Source: Okapia johnstoni
Lineage: Eukaryota; Chordata; Mammalia; Artiodactyla; Giraffidae
Length of the DNA: 64,000 bases
Reading direction: 5' to 3'
Assembly (NCBI GenBank): GCA_024291935.2
Contig: CM044312.1
Coordinates: forward strand, 47,808,001-47,872,000
Shown here piece by piece: positions 24,085-36,510 of this stretch; position 1 is the stretch's first letter, and each line of letters begins with the position of its first letter. The notes beneath the pieces were generated by a model. It was not told the DNA's origin. It did no database searches and saw only the letters and a list, made by a program, of their open reading frames with translations. A program made the translations under genes and the position numbers.

Positions 24085-25417
24085 ACTTTTAGTTCCAGCA
24101 GAAATAGACAGGAGCTGCAAGAAAACCTCTTGCCATCAGTCCCCATGCCAGCTCCCTGTTCCCTGACATTATCATTATCACTCAGTGTGGACTGCTGAGA
24201 TGCTGAAGAAACAGATGTGAACATGCACAGTGAACAGAGCACAAGGTGAGGAAAACCAAGACAAAGGCAGTCCAGGGCTCCTGCTCAGAGCGATTCTTTT
24301 GAAAGATTGGTTGAAGGTTCTTCTGCCTTTCATTCAGTCACGTCATTCTGCACAGGAATGCTGTGCGGAGGCACTGTTTACCTGGTGACAACATTAGAAG
24401 CTGCTCACACTCATAATAAGCAAGTAGATGGCATAGGCTGCCCCATGGCGAGGGCATGGTTAGATCACTTCTACAATGCAGGCCAGGGAAATTCAGTGGT
24501 GAAAAGCCCCTGGGAAAAGCCCTAGAGGTTGCAATTGCAGCTTCCTCAGGTAGTGGGAAGTACGAAAATGCTCCTTTCCCTACTGGACCAAAATTCAGTG
24601 GCCAACGGCCACTGAATTAAGTTACTCACGTTTACAGGGAAGGAGAGGAAACAGCAGTCGGAGTACTGCAGCTGGAGTCAGATTTTGTGGCAAATGGACT
24701 TAAATGATGATGACGATGATTAGAAAAACCAAAACCCAAACACAAATCCTGGCTTTGCACTCTGGCTCTATCACATCTAATCTGACTATCACAGAGATAA
24801 ATAAGTGCCCTAGTGCCAATACATCTATTAAACATAAATAATGCTTACTTTTAAATTTCCTTTAAAAAATGTTAATGTACACTTTTCCCTCCCATGCCCC
24901 AGGGGATGGTGGTGGGCACACACTGCTTTGAAGACCACTGGTGTCCAGCGGTCGAGTCATTTAGAATGTGTCATCATCACTGTGCATCTTTTGTTTTACT
25001 AAGACACAAGGAATAAAGACTGAGAAGCTACTGCAGCATGGTGACATCTATTGCACAAGAAGGAGTCCTCACTGTATCCAGACAGCAATACTCCTCTCAC
25101 TCTTTCCATATTCATCTTTTCAAAGTAAAGTCAACTGATGTAATTGCTTGTGTTTCATAATAACTGAATTTCACAGCAACTGGATTTAAATGTGCATTTC
25201 TTAGCTTGTTGATTTTTAGGTCCTTGGAACCTACATAACAAATGGTATCAGCATTTAATATCTTTCTTCTCTTACCACCCTCACTCTGCTGTATTTAGAT
25301 GGCTCTAGATTAAATTCCACTTTTATGTTGCCATAAATCACAAATGTACCTTGTAATGTTTTCAGCATGAGGTACCTTTGAATGACAACAAAATAAAGCC
25401 TTGGCAAAAGTATGAGT

Positions 25418-25905
25418 GTATTAAAAAGCAGAGACATTGCTTTGCCGACAAGGATCCATTACAGTCAAAGCTATGGTTTTTCCAGTAGTCAGGGACAGAT
25501 ATGACCATAAAGAAGTTGGACCATAAAGAAGGCTGAGCACTGAAGAACTGATGCCTTTGAATCATGGTGCTGGAGAAGACTCTTGAGAGTCCCTTGGACT
25601 GCAGAGAGATCAAACCAGTCAATCCTAAAGGAAATCATCCAGGAATATTCACTGGAGGGACTGAAGCTAAAGCTCCAATATTCTGGCCACCTGATGCAAA
25701 GAGCTGACTCATTGGTAAATACCCTGATGCTGGGAAAGATTGAGGGCAGGAGGATAAGGGGGCAACAGAGGACGAGATGGTTGGATGGCATCACTGACTC
25801 AATGGATATGAGTTTGAGCAAACTCTAGGAGATGGTGAAGGACAGGGAAACTTGGCATGCTACAGTCCATGAGGTTACAAAGAGTCAGACACAACTGAGT
25901 GAATG
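25418..25905 (+). mobile_element. BovB LINE 3' fragment
   Basis: From 'gtattaaaaagcagagacat' through 'gttggaccataaagaaggct' to 'agacacaactgagtgaatgg', followed by an AAC-rich tail. It is 5'-truncated and its reading frame is broken. Confidence 0.9.
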
Positions 25906-27986
25906 GACAACAACAACAAAATGATACCATGCCCACCAAGCAAATCAATTTAAAATATGCCAACTCACACAGTAGAATGTTATCAAATATGTTAAAGAAA
26001 TAAGTAAGAGTAAATAAAAATATATGCTGGTTGTCATTTACATATTTCATCCCAACATTAATTTAAAGGACCAACAAGAAAAGGTGTTTGGCACTAGCAT
26101 GGCAATTTGGGATGAAATCAAAGTCTGTTTAATAATTTATGGGTAATAAAAGAAAAAAAATTCATGGGTATTCTTTTCCCCTTTATTCACTGAAATGCTT
26201 AAAAATCAAAGAGGCCTAGAAGAAGCATGCCTCATTAAATAAAAAATGTTAATGCTACTCTTGACTTGAATTATAACTAAAATAGGTGAAAGTAATTTGC
26301 AAGGAACTCTGCAGTAAAAGTGATTTTCAAATGCACACTTATTATTTGCCTGCCCAGTGATCACTCCTTATCAATAGTATGATTACATAAAACAAATGTC
26401 TCAGGATTAGCTTCCCTCTCCTCTGTTATGCTTCACTAAGAATTATTCCCTCCTCACAGAAGTCTTTCACAGAATGGTACTGGCCTTCTCCTTAAGGTCT
26501 TCAAAGGGTTTGGAAGAAAAGTGATCACATCATATTATGGACATCATAGTTTGACAAAAGCTAAGAGTCCAATTTAGCTGCTGAAGAATCAGGCCCATTT
26601 AAGTGTTAAGTTTTTATTGGTATGCTAGACATTTATCAAATCTAGTTTCCTGGCAATATTACCATAGACATTTTGCCATCAGAAAATGTTATTAAGGAAA
26701 ATGCCACAAGCAATTAGAATGACTGCTAAAATGAGTTAGATTACTAGAAATATTTACCTTTCAAAGTCCTGAGTCACATCCATTAACCAGGAATTGCCCA
26801 TTTCTAAATGAAGATCTTTTGATAGCCTAGGATAAGTAAATAAAACTCTAACGACCTGAGTGTTAAGATTTCAATCTGGTGGTAAAGCTGAGAAACACTA
26901 AGATTCTGAATTCTGAAGATGCAATTAGTTGAAACTTAATGAGCTGCAGAATGATAAGTGACAGGGAAATGTAACTTTATATTTACAATTTCCTGACTAG
27001 ATGAACTTTTAAACACAGCAAACTAAGCCCTATTCAAGGGCAATTTAACCTTTAAAAGCAAAAGCATATGGAGGTATTGGCCTTTGGAGATGGTCCTTCT
27101 TAAAACTGCAGTGGCCTTGCAGACAACTTAACAAGAACGGCAACCTCAATCCAAGGGCAATGTTTTGCTTTGGATACAAATGGCCTCTGTGTATATAGCT
27201 GTAGCTCCAGTTTTCTTGAAATAATAGTTTCATACAGGAAATATAACACACACACTCACATACAATCACATTCTCCCTCTCTCTATCATGTACTCCTTAG
27301 TCTTTGAAAGTAAAGCCCATATATTTTTATGCAGGCAAGAACTGTAGCCAAACAGAAAAAAGGAGGTTGAAAACATACTCAGAATCTTTAGCAAGAATCT
27401 TCAGCAAGAATCTTCATAAGAAAAATGTGTAACTTCTTTATCAGAAAGTACTAAGGAGGACCAGGGGACTTCTACAAAGAGCAAGGGAGTTAAAGGCAAC
27501 AGCTTTTGTAGGGTATGGGCTATATTTCCTAGACTTTAGAGATGCCCTAATCTATCTATCCACCTAGCTATCCATTCCCCGTTGCATTACTTTGAAAATC
27601 AGGATACAACTTACTTACAATCAATGTATAAATGAGAATTACTCCTAAAGCATAAGGAATCTGGGGGGAATGTGACAAAAATGTTCTAAAATTAAACAAT
27701 GATGGTGGCTGCAAAAGTTTGTGAATGTTTAAAAAATTACAAATTTGAATTCTGTAGTATGTGAAATATATTTTCAATAAAGTTGTTAAAGAAATAGTAT
27801 AAAGAAGTCCTGCAGATTCTTTATGTAGCCTTCAAAATATTAACATTTTAAATAACCATCATACAATCATCAAAACTAGAAAATTAACATGGATATAATA
27901 CTATTTTCTTACTACAAATTTTATTTTAAAAATTTTCAGTTGTTCCTTAATATACTTTTTCTGGTCCTAAATGCAATAAAAGGTCA

Positions 27987-27990
27987 CATG

Positions 27991-28044
<54 letters not shown>

Positions 28045-28073
28045 GTAAACTCTCCTTAATTCCTCAGTCTGTG

Positions 28074-28104
<31 letters not shown>
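27987..28104. repeat. (AT)n and (TG)n microsatellites
   Basis: About 26 AT units (to 28040), then after 30 bp of ordinary sequence about 14 TG units (28076-28104). Confidence 0.95.
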
Positions 28105-28106
<2 letters not shown>

Positions 28107-28216
28107 CTTTCATGACCTTTTGACAAGCACTAGCCAGTTACTTTGTGGCTAAATTTGTCCCCTGATTTGAGTTTGTCTGCTGTTGTTTCATGATCAAATT
28201 CATGCTATGCATTCTT

Positions 28217-28567
28217 TTAAAAAAATTTTATTTATCTATTTATGGTTGCTCTGGGTCTTTGTTGCTGTGAGCAGCCTTTCTCTAGTTGAGGTGAGAGGAG
28301 GCTACTCTCTAATCGCAGTGCTCGGGCTTTTCATCGGGGTGGCTTCCCTTGTTGTGGAGCATATCCTTTAGGCACAAGGGCTTCAGTAGTTGTGGCAGGT
28401 GAGCTTAGTAGTTGTAGCCACCAGGGTTTATCACGCAGCCTCAGGAGTTGTGGTACATAGGCTTAGTTGCTCCACGGCATGTGGAATCTTCCCTGACCAG
28501 GAATCGAACCTGTGTCTCCTGCATTGACAGGTGGATTCTTAACCACTGGACCACCAGGGAAGTTCCC
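28217..28567 (-). repeat. CHR-2-like SINE
   Basis: Full-length minus copy: T-rich start (tail complement), 'gcagcctttctctagttgag', 'ggcttagttgctccacggca', 'gaatcgaacctgtgtctcct', 'ccactggaccaccagggaag'. Flanks 'tgctatgcatt' and 'tgctatacact' are similar and may be an aged target duplication. Confidence 0.9.
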
Positions 28568-28663
28568 TGCTATACACTTTTGGAAATACACATTAGCATT
28601 GTTGTGTCCCTCAGTACAACACTTCAGGAGACACATAATGCAGATTTGTCCCATTACTAGGAA

Positions 28664-28862
28664 TTCCCAGATAGCTCAGTAGTAAAGAATCTGCCTGCCA
28701 ATGTGGAAGACTTGGGTTCGATCCCTAGGTCAAGAAGATACCCTGGAGTATGAAATGGAAACCCACTCCAAAATTCTTGCCTGAAAAATCCTATGGACTA
28801 GGAGCCTGGTGGGCTACAGTCCATGGGGTTGCAAAGAGCTGGACACGATTGAGCAACAGCAC
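28664..28862 (+). repeat. Bov-tA SINE
   Basis: 'ggaattcccagatagctcag', 'cttgggttcgatccctaggt', 'ggctacagtccatggggttg' and 'gctggacacgattgagcaac'. Somewhat diverged. Confidence 0.92.
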
Positions 28863-29190
28863 ATATACATTCATGTGCCAGGTTTCTCCACTATAAAGTT
28901 ACTATTTTCCCCTTCATCATAAACATTTTGAAAGGGGATACTTTGAGATCAGGTAAATAGTCTGATTCTCATCATACTTTCACTAACTGATGTTAGTACC
29001 CACTGATGAGTCTTTCCTGAAACGATTATTACTGTACTATTCATCAAATAATAATTTTTTATTCCATTATTTCTTATACATTAACTGGATTTTCCTCCTT
29101 TTCATTTTTTATTTGTTTGTATCACTATAACCCTGATTTTAAAGAGAATGCATACTAAGTTTTATAGACCAGAATAATGCTTATTAGTAG

Positions 29191-29392
29191 GTTTTTTCTT
29201 TAAACTGGAGGAATGTTGTATTGGTTTCTGCTGTACAACAAGTGAATCAGTCATAAGTTTACCTATATTCCCTCCCTCTTGAGCCTCTCTTCCACTCCTC
29301 CGTCCCACCACTCTAGGTAGTCACACAGCACCAGGATGAGCTCCCTGTGTTATACAGCAACTTATCACTAGCTATCTATTTTACACATGTAG
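29191..29392 (-). repeat. Artiodactyl L1 3' UTR fragment
   Basis: 'ctgctgtacaacaagtgaat' and 'accaggatgagctccctgtg', 'gctatctattttacacatgt' are the reverse complement of ruminant L1 3' UTR sequence, the same family as at 63873-64000. Confidence 0.7.
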
Positions 29393-29419
29393 ATTTTTAT
29401 TAGGTCAAGAAAGTCTCAT

Positions 29420-29885
29420 AGTATGGTAGGCTAAATACTGCTCTGCTAAAACATATCTAGTCCTAATCGCTGGAACCAGTGAATGTCACCTTATACAGTG
29501 TTAATTAATTAAAAAATAAATATTTTGCAGATGTGATTAACCTAAGCATCTTGAGATGGGGAGATTATCCAAGAGGTCCCTAGATGCAACCTCATGAATA
29601 TTTCTAAGAGGAAGGTAATAGGATGTTTGATCACAGAAGAGAAGGCAAGGTGAGCACAGAGGGAGATGTTGGAATCATATGCCCACAAGCCAAGGAACAC
29701 CAACAGCCACCAGAAGCCAGAATGGATTGTCCCATTAGAGTCATCCTACTGACACCTTGGTTTCAGCCCAGTGAGAGTAGCTTCGGATTTCTAACCTCTA
29801 GATTGTGAGAAAATAAATTTCTATAGTTTACACCGTCAAGATTGTGGTAATTCATTTACAGCAAGCATAGGAATCTAACACAGAT
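29420..29885 (+). mobile_element. MaLR-type LTR relic
   Basis: 'ggaaccagtgaatgtcacct', 'cagatgtgattaacctaagc', 'atcttgagatggggagatta' and the 3' block 'ttgtgagaaaataaatttct', 'gtggtaattcatttacagca' follow an old MaLR-class LTR. No internal region. Confidence 0.6.
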
Positions 29886-29924
29886 ACTACTATTCCTAGT
29901 TTGCTAAAAACTTTTATCCTGGGG

Positions 29925-30345
29925 CTTTCCTAGTGGCCAGTGGCTAAGACTTCACGCTCCCAATGTAGGGGTCCCGAGTTCCATCCCTGGTTGTTCAGTT
30001 CAGTTTAGTTCGGGCGCTCAGTTGTGTCCGACTCTTTGCAACCCCATGGGCTGCAGCACGCCAGGCTTCCCCGTCCATTGCAAACTCCCAGAGTTTACTC
30101 AAACTCATGTCCATTGATGACTGATGCCATCCAACCATCTCATCCTCTGTCGTCCCCTTCTCCTCCTGCCTTCAATCTTTCGCAGCATCAGGGTCTTTTC
30201 AAATGAGTCAGTTCTTTGCATCACGTGGCCAAAGTATTGGAGTTTCAGCTACAGCATCAGTCCCTGGTTAGGGAACTAAGATCCCACATGCAGCAACTAA
30301 GACATGGTATATCCAAATAAATACATGAATAAATTAAAAAAAATT
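29925..30345 (+). repeat. CHR SINE interrupted by a BovB fragment
   Basis: The head (29925-29992, 'ggggctttcctagtggccag') and the remainder (30270-30345, 'agggaactaagatcccacat' then 'ccaaataaatacatgaataa') are one SINE split by 268 bp of BovB. Confidence 0.9.
29993..30260 (-). mobile_element. BovB 3' end nested in a CHR SINE
   Basis: Minus-orientation BovB terminus ('gttgtgtccgactctttgca', 'gtggccaaagtattggagtt'). The host bases tccctggtt are duplicated at 29984-29992 and 30261-30269, which dates it after the CHR insertion. Confidence 0.93.
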
Positions 30346-31652
30346 AACTTTTATCCTAAATGGGTTTTGATTTTGTCAAATGCAGTTTCTGCATCTATTA
30401 AGATGAATGCTTTTTTATTTTTTCAATGTTTTAGGTGATACATGATGGAACTTCCAATGCAAAAATGTTCTTGCATTTATGAGATCAACTCAACCTGATC
30501 TTTTTTATTCACTGATGGATTAGGTTGTGTTAATACTAATAAGATTTATATTTAACCATGATCTGATTTAATCATCAGAAACTCCAATAGTCCAACATAT
30601 TATTCTTCACTTCAGTTGTCTTGGAAACTGCTAATATGATATTTCAAGTTTACCATACAAATATCTAAAATTACTGAAAAGAGAATGACTTTAAGTACAC
30701 ATCCCAAGTAGGTCATCACAAGAAAAGGGTTATGTCTTCACATAGTCTACACAGAAACTGATGTGCTACAAAGAGTTCTGTAAGTTTCCAGAAACTGATG
30801 AAGGTCTTCCTCAGCCCATCAGAGAATACTCCACATTGGCTAAAATGAATCTAGTGCTAGAAAAAGACTTCCATGTTCTTATGAATAGAAACATGTGCAC
30901 TATTTTCTATGACAAATTAGTACTGAGTCTTACATAAATATAACCTTGAGGATACTAATGTTTTAAGCCAGCCTAGGTTGTTCTGATTCCACTGCATACA
31001 CACTGAGGTTCACCACCATGAACAGACAAGCCACAGATAATCACTACCCTGCGGCCTATGCCAGCTCTAGCCATGAATATGCAGTCTGTTCTAGCAGCAG
31101 CCACTTTCTGGTCTGCACTCAGACTGACTGCATACTTTGTTCTCTTTCTTTCTGGAAATATGGTTTATCTGCACCACAAATCTATTCTCTTTCTCTGCAA
31201 CTGAGAGTTTGAAAGTTTAGAAAATATTCTGATTTCATTGGGATTCATACTGGCAGGCTTAGGATCCATGGGAAACAGAGACAGATATGTTTAAATATCA
31301 AAATGTAGGCTCATCTTTAATCAGCATATTCTTCTTCATCAATCAAGTGGACATTGTATGGTGATAAGCCAGTATCAAAAGACTTTTACATCATCAAGTG
31401 AACTATATGTCCCATGCTATCCTCACTTGGTTGATAAAGGAATCATATTCTAGTTAAATTTCCAAGTGCACAAAAAATATACATGGGAACTTCTTTTTCT
31501 ACTCTCTACTCAAGAAAATCATTGTGCATTCCTTAATGTTATAGCCCATTGTTTTCATCTTGAAGACATAAATGCTAAGTAGTCTATACAGAAACTGATG
31601 TGGGTTTCTTTTCGATTTAATACATTTGTGGGTAATAAATGTATGATGGGAT

Positions 31653-31901
31653 TATACTCTTGCCTGGAAAACCCCATGGACAGAGGAGCCTGGTAGGCTG
31701 CAGTCCATGGGGTCGCGACGAGTCGGACATGACTGAGCGACTTCACTTTCACTTTTCACTTTCATGCACTGGAGAAGGAAATGGCAACCCACTGCAGTGT
31801 TCTTGCCTGGAATATCCCAGGGACAGCGGAGCCTGGTGGGCTGCCCTCTATGGGGTTGCACAGAGTTGGACACGACTGAAGCAACTTAGCAGTAGCAGCA
31901 A
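31653..31901 (+). repeat. Bov-A2-type dimer
   Basis: Two Bov-A units in tandem without tRNA head: the first to 'gactgagcgacttcactttc' (about 31770), the second from 'actggagaaggaaatggcaa' to 'cgactgaagcaacttagcag'. The structure matches the Bov-A2 dimeric SINE. Confidence 0.85.
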
Positions 31902-32507
31902 CATGAACAAATTTAATAGATATATTTTTGATATAGCACTAATTTATAGAACTGATTTTGCATTCATCCATTTATTCATTTATGCATTACTGATGTCTGC
32001 TTGAGGCTGGTGCTACAACTGACAGCCCATAATGGCAGTACAGTGTGCTAAGTGTGTTCACAACAGTAGAGGCCACATGGTCAGAGAGTTTAGAGAAGAG
32101 GACAACCAGCAGAGCATTGGAAGGTTGCTCTGAGAACCCTCCAAGCAGGCAGGCACTAAGGACCACTCACTACATTTCCCCACCAGAACCAAAGATAAGA
32201 GTGGTTGACAGTCTGACCTCATCTAGTTAGGCTCTTTCTTGCCTAGAAAGTATATCGTCAAGTTCTCCAGATTTATAATGGGTTTGTAGAATCTGCATGC
32301 CATTGACCTTAAATTATTTGGAATAAATGTATGTCCAGGGACTGGACTGAAACTCTTTGTACTACAGGCAGGACCAGAAAACAGGTCTTTTAGGTTGGGC
32401 ATATTCTGAAAAACAATCTAGAAAGGTTGCATTAGGCCAAGGACTCCCCGGACAGTACTAAGGGTTGTACACTTAACAGTACCAATATAGACATTGCTGA
32501 AATGTGC

Positions 32508-32717
32508 ATTCCTGGCTCAGATGGTAAAAGCATCTGCCTACAATGCGGGAGACCTGGGTTCGATCCCTGGGTGGGGAAGATCCCTGGAGAAGGAAATGGC
32601 AACCCACTCCAGTCCTCTTGCCTGGAAAATCCCATGGACAGAGGAGCCTGATAGGCTACAGTCCATGGGGTCGCGAAGAGTCGGACATGACTGAGCGACT
32701 TCACTTTCACTTCACTA
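32508..32717 (+). repeat. Bov-tA SINE
   Basis: 'ggctcagatggtaaaagcat', B box 'gggttcgatccctgggtgg', 'gtccatggggtcgcgaagag' and 'actgagcgacttcactttca'. Little diverged, so relatively young. Confidence 0.95.
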
Positions 32718-33189
32718 TGTCATAAAATGGCAGGAAAGAGTCTGGTTCAAATAAAAGCAGTATATTAGGACAATTTTTTAGATAGATAGAAATAAAGTAC
32801 TTGAGTACAGATTACAATTTGTCTAATTCATGTGTTGGTTACTGGCTGCCATTTTTTTTTTTATCCCAACCATTACTTTTGCCACTGCCAGGAAACAGAG
32901 AAAAAGTAGATCACCTCCGGTGGTGATCTTCTCTGTCATTAGCACACTTACCCTGCCAGGCTGTTCCCAAACCATGCCTATGACCCATGCTAACAGTCCC
33001 GGAAGATCAGAGGAGGAGGTGAGAAGAGAAGGAAAAGGCAAAGAAATGCACAATATAACTTTCCCTCTGTCACCTGCTCGTGGAGTCCTTCCCTCACGGT
33101 GAGAGTTCTAGGGGTCATAGTTCCTTTGCTTGAACCTCTGGTACCTTCAGCATCAAATCAGGCAGAACATCTCAGTCAGATACTACAGT

Positions 33190-33320
33190 GCTTGACTCTA
33201 TATGCTTCAAAACAGGGACCTTGTCTCATTCATCACAACCTGACAGCCTAGCACAACATTTGGCTTGAAGTAGACGCTGAAGAAACTGTGGCTGAGTGAT
33301 GTGAATGAATGCAATTATCA
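33190..33320 (+). repeat. L2-like LINE 3' end
   Basis: 'cagggaccttgtctcattca', 'gacagcctagcacaacattt' and 'agtgatgtgaatgaatgcaa' resemble the 3' end of L2. Diverged. Confidence 0.5.
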
Positions 33321-33720
33321 AGCAAAAAGCATTTTTGGAATAACCAGTTGATTTCATTTATCCCTGACTTCATTGGGATTAATAATACAAAGCAAATAAT
33401 AGGGGAAAATTGGCTTACACAAGGCAAGTCATCTTCCCGGCTCTGTTATCCCTCTTTTCTCAAGAAATGATGAGAGGTGGCATGTGCCAAAGAGAATTTC
33501 ATTTTTAGGAACAAGTAGGGGAAAGTGATTTAATTAGAAGGAAAAAAAAGAACTTTTAATTCCAAGAAATCAAACAATGCAGTGGTTATTATTTACATTT
33601 GTAAGATATCAGAAGAATAAAAAATGGTAGGAGTTGAATTACAAGTAAAAGAAAGTCACTTCTGCTCTGGGTAATCTGAAAAGTTCCTAAAATAGATAGC
33701 AACTAAAGTAGCCCTCTTAC

Positions 33721-33894
33721 CTTATAATTATTCATGATTTCAGTTAACCATGGTTTCACTGACTTGACTGTATCTTCCCGCAAGTACTTTTCAACTTTGG
33801 CTCCATCACTAAAAGTCTGGTTTCCCACGTGGATGGCTTGTCTCACATGGGGGAGGGACAAAAATTTCCCATAGTAACTTTGATCCTCAGGCTC
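33721..33894 (-). CDS. CPVL: CPVL exon (residues about 322-379)
   Basis: A 174-bp exon encoding 58 residues, from EPEDQSYYGKFLSLPHVRQA to PWLTEIMNNYK, in phase 0 at both ends. The acceptor is TTTGCCAG|GAG and the donor AAG|GTAAGA on the minus strand. It keeps the sequon NQT in GNQTF, which corresponds to the glycosylation site at Asn346 of human CPVL by my alignment. The stretch EKYLREDTV.SVKPWLTEI is nearly the human one. The segment lies in the helical cap and core region before the catalytic Asp of the S10 alpha/beta-hydrolase fold. No stop or frameshift is present. The next exon in the transcript is 21.7 kb away at 11801-11983. Confidence 0.96.
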
Positions 33895-33994
33895 CTGGCA
33901 AAAGGGGCATCAAAAAGACATTAGGAAATATGACTGGGTAGGAACACCATGCTGGATAATGCTTCAGATTTGTCCTAACATATACCACAATGAA

Positions 33995-34215
33995 GGTTCC
34001 CTGGTGGCTCAGGTGGTAGAGAATCCACCTGTAGTGCAGAAGACCTGCGTTTGATCCATGGGTCAGGAAGATCCTCTGGAGAAGGGAATAGCTACGCATT
34101 CCAGTATTCTTGCCTGGAGAATTCCATGGAAAGAGGAACTTGGTGGGCTACAATCCATGGGGTCACAAAAAGTCAAGCACAATGGAGCAACTGAGTGACT
34201 AACATTTTCTTTTCC
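33995..34215 (+). repeat. Bov-tA SINE with 13-bp target duplication
   Basis: 'ggttccctggtggctcaggt' to 'actgagtgactaacattttc'. Flanked by ataccacaatgaa at 33982-33994 and 34216-34228. It lies 101 bp upstream of the 33721-33894 exon acceptor in the transcript sense. Confidence 0.95.
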
Positions 34216-34282
34216 ATACCACAATGAACAAGATGTGACATGACTATTAACTGGTCTTCATCCTGAACATTTTGACTTGGGG

Positions 34283-34495
34283 GTTTTGAGGAGATTTAGC
34301 TCAGAGGTTAAAGCATCTGCCTGCAATGTGGGAGACCTGGGTTCGATCCCTGAGTCGGGAAGATCCCCTGGAGAAGGAAATGGCAACCCACTCCAGTATT
34401 CTTGCCTGGAGAATCCCATGAACAGAGGAGCCTGGTGGGCTACAGTCCATGGTGTCACAAAGAGTCAGACACGACTGAGCGACTTCACTTCACTT
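34283..34495 (+). repeat. Bov-tA SINE
   Basis: 'agatttagctcagaggttaa', 'gggttcgatccctgagtcgg', 'gtccatggtgtcacaaagag', ending 'gagcgacttcacttcacttc'. Confidence 0.94.
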
Positions 34496-35895
34496 CAAAT
34501 TTTATCCAAAAAGTCTGGATGATCTGATACTCTCAGAGGCAATATCCAATTTGCAAATGCTGAATTTTCCTTTTTGTAACTAATATTTGGCCATCTGTGA
34601 CTCCAATTAAAAACCCCCTTCACGACAAAGATAAATAGGGAAGATGAAGAGGTGAGATTATCAAAGTCAATTTGCTCCTTGTTGGAGGCTCTTGGGAAAG
34701 GTGAAATGGACCACAAGGAGCCAGGGAGGTGAAGTGGTAGATTAAAAGATGAGGATTTCTTTTTCGTGTTCTGCTGTTTATTAAACACACACACAAAATA
34801 CTCAGCTGATACTCATAATTTAAGAGGAAAAACATATCAAGTGTAAAAATAGATGATACTTTATGAAGGACATAAATCAAACGAAAACTTGTCCATGAGC
34901 CTTATTTTTTAAAAGCACTGCATAAAAGTCTCTGTAAGATTCATTAAGCTAAAAGGAAAAAAAAGGACTAAATGCTGTTTTTTTCAAAAAGTTATGAAAT
35001 AATTAAAAAACTGTTAAAGTTTGAAATCAACAATTTTGTGAATCATCAATATTTTTTGCTAACTGTGAATATGTTACTTTGTGAAGAAAAAAAATATAGT
35101 TACAAATTTTGCTTTTTTCTTGCCTAGCAAATGTTTTTCTCTTGGTCAAATCTAAATCCAAAACCCCAGCGTTGGCAAATTCCATTGAAATTAGCTTTAT
35201 ATATTATATATGAAATAGTTCATAAATAAGGCAATTTTAAAAACAGAATGCATAGTCATATACCCTAGACTTGGATTATACAATTTCAAATCCCCACTCT
35301 GGCTTCCTTTGTCTTATTCGATTAAAGCTACACAATAGACATCAACTTTGGCATACTTTTATGAACGAAACTACTTGAATACTTTGAGAATATTCCAAAG
35401 AGCTTAAAGTGAGGGCCATACTAAACGCATTAAAAATCTTAAGTTAAAAGTAAGACAAAGCAAATATTTTCATAAAGGCTTTGGCAGTTTGGGTTATCCA
35501 AGATGTCTTAAGTACAGAACAAATAATGTGGGCATTTTCAAGAAACTCACTACAAGCCTGGGGCTCTGGGGCATGATACCCAGAGTTGCAATCCTGGCCT
35601 TTCTCCTTCACAAAAGAACTTCTGTATAACAAGCTCTACTGGGGGGAAATTGTGTTAATCAGAGATTTTTCTTTTTGAGTTATCTGGAATATCACACATT
35701 CTCAATGGTCAGATTATACAGTATACAACATTGGCAAGGTAAAAGATCCTATAGATTAGTAGACCAAATAATGCAATATAGTTTGGACATGTTTTTCTAG
35801 TGTAAAGTCAACTATATTTCCCAAATCTGAGGAAGTTTGGTTTTGCCAAAAGTTTTAAGCAAACACTATCATAGTTTTTTAAATGTTATCATTAC

Positions 35896-35994
35896 CGTGC
35901 ATAGTAAAAGGTTGTAGTAATTAGTACATCCTGTAACATTCTGGAAGTAAGACGGTTCTCTTATTAAGCCACCATCTAGTAGTTGGTCCAGTAA
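35896..35994 (-). CDS. CPVL: CPVL exon (residues about 289-321)
   Basis: A 99-bp exon coding for 33 residues, starting LLDQLLDGGLIREPSYFQ and ending NLLLCT. It is in phase 0 at both ends, with acceptor CCTAG|TTA and donor ACG|GTAATG on the minus strand. The segment FQNVTGC holds a sequon aligning with Asn307 of human CPVL and a cysteine, and CT at the end carries another conserved Cys, likely disulfide partners in the cap region of the S10 fold. It is the most divergent of the seven exons (for example GGLIREP against the remembered human GDLTSDP), but alignment is unambiguous and the length is identical. The frame is open. Confidence 0.94.
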
Positions 35995-36059
35995 CTAGGT
36001 TGGGAGAGAGGAGATAAAGAAATGAGAAAAACATCAGGATAGGTAAATAAGTACAGACA

Positions 36060-36510
36060 TTTGTTTTTCATTTATTCAATAACTGTGTCATTCCCACATT
36101 GTTTCATTCAACAACCATTCACCGCACATTTTCTCTGTGCTGTAGACACTGTCCAAGGCATTGGGGAAACAGTGGCGAACAAGACAGATCAAAAATGCTT
36201 ATATTCTAGAAAGAACATTAAACAAGCATTAATAGGTAAAACATGCAGTGTATTAGAGAGTGGTGAGGGCAAAGGAGAAAACTAACAAGGAGAAGGGGAA
36301 GAGGAAGTGTCATGGGTGTGTGTGGGCATGTGTGTGTACCTGGTGGGGGTGGAGGGGACACTGCAGAGAGGAGGAAACAGGTCTCATTTAAGAGGTGGCA
36401 TTTAAGTAAAGACCTGTTGGAGGGAAGAAGCAAGGCATACAGATATCTAGGAAAAGAACACTCCAAGGAGAGAAAACAGCAGGCCCAAAGGCCCCAACTG
36501 CAAGAGTGAG
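36060..36510 (+). repeat. Ancient interspersed repeat, family not assigned
   Basis: The segments 'tgtccaaggcattggggaaa' + 'cagtggcgaacaagacagat', 'gaggtggcatttaagtaaag' + 'acctgttggagggaagaagc', and 'agcaggcccaaaggcccc' recur, as I remember, in an old mammalian repeat. I cannot name the family safely. Confidence 0.5.

Larger units (their letters stand above)
11984..33720 (-). other. CPVL: CPVL intron of 21.7 kb
   Basis: Bounded by the donor at 33721 and the acceptor at 11983. It carries three sizeable BovB 3' fragments, many SINEs, MIR copies, a MaLR-type LTR and AT/TG repeats, annotated separately. The spans 12700-13330, 13930-15980, 19130-20090, 20960-21545, 21700-23020, 24090-25410, 25910-27970, 30345-31650 and 32720-33720 appear largely single-copy; I recognise no gene or RNA there. 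Confidence 0.85.
33895..35895 (-). other. CPVL: CPVL intron of 2.0 kb
   Basis: Contains two Bov-tA copies. The rest (34500-35895) is AT-rich and looks single-copy, with no recognised feature. Confidence 0.9.
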
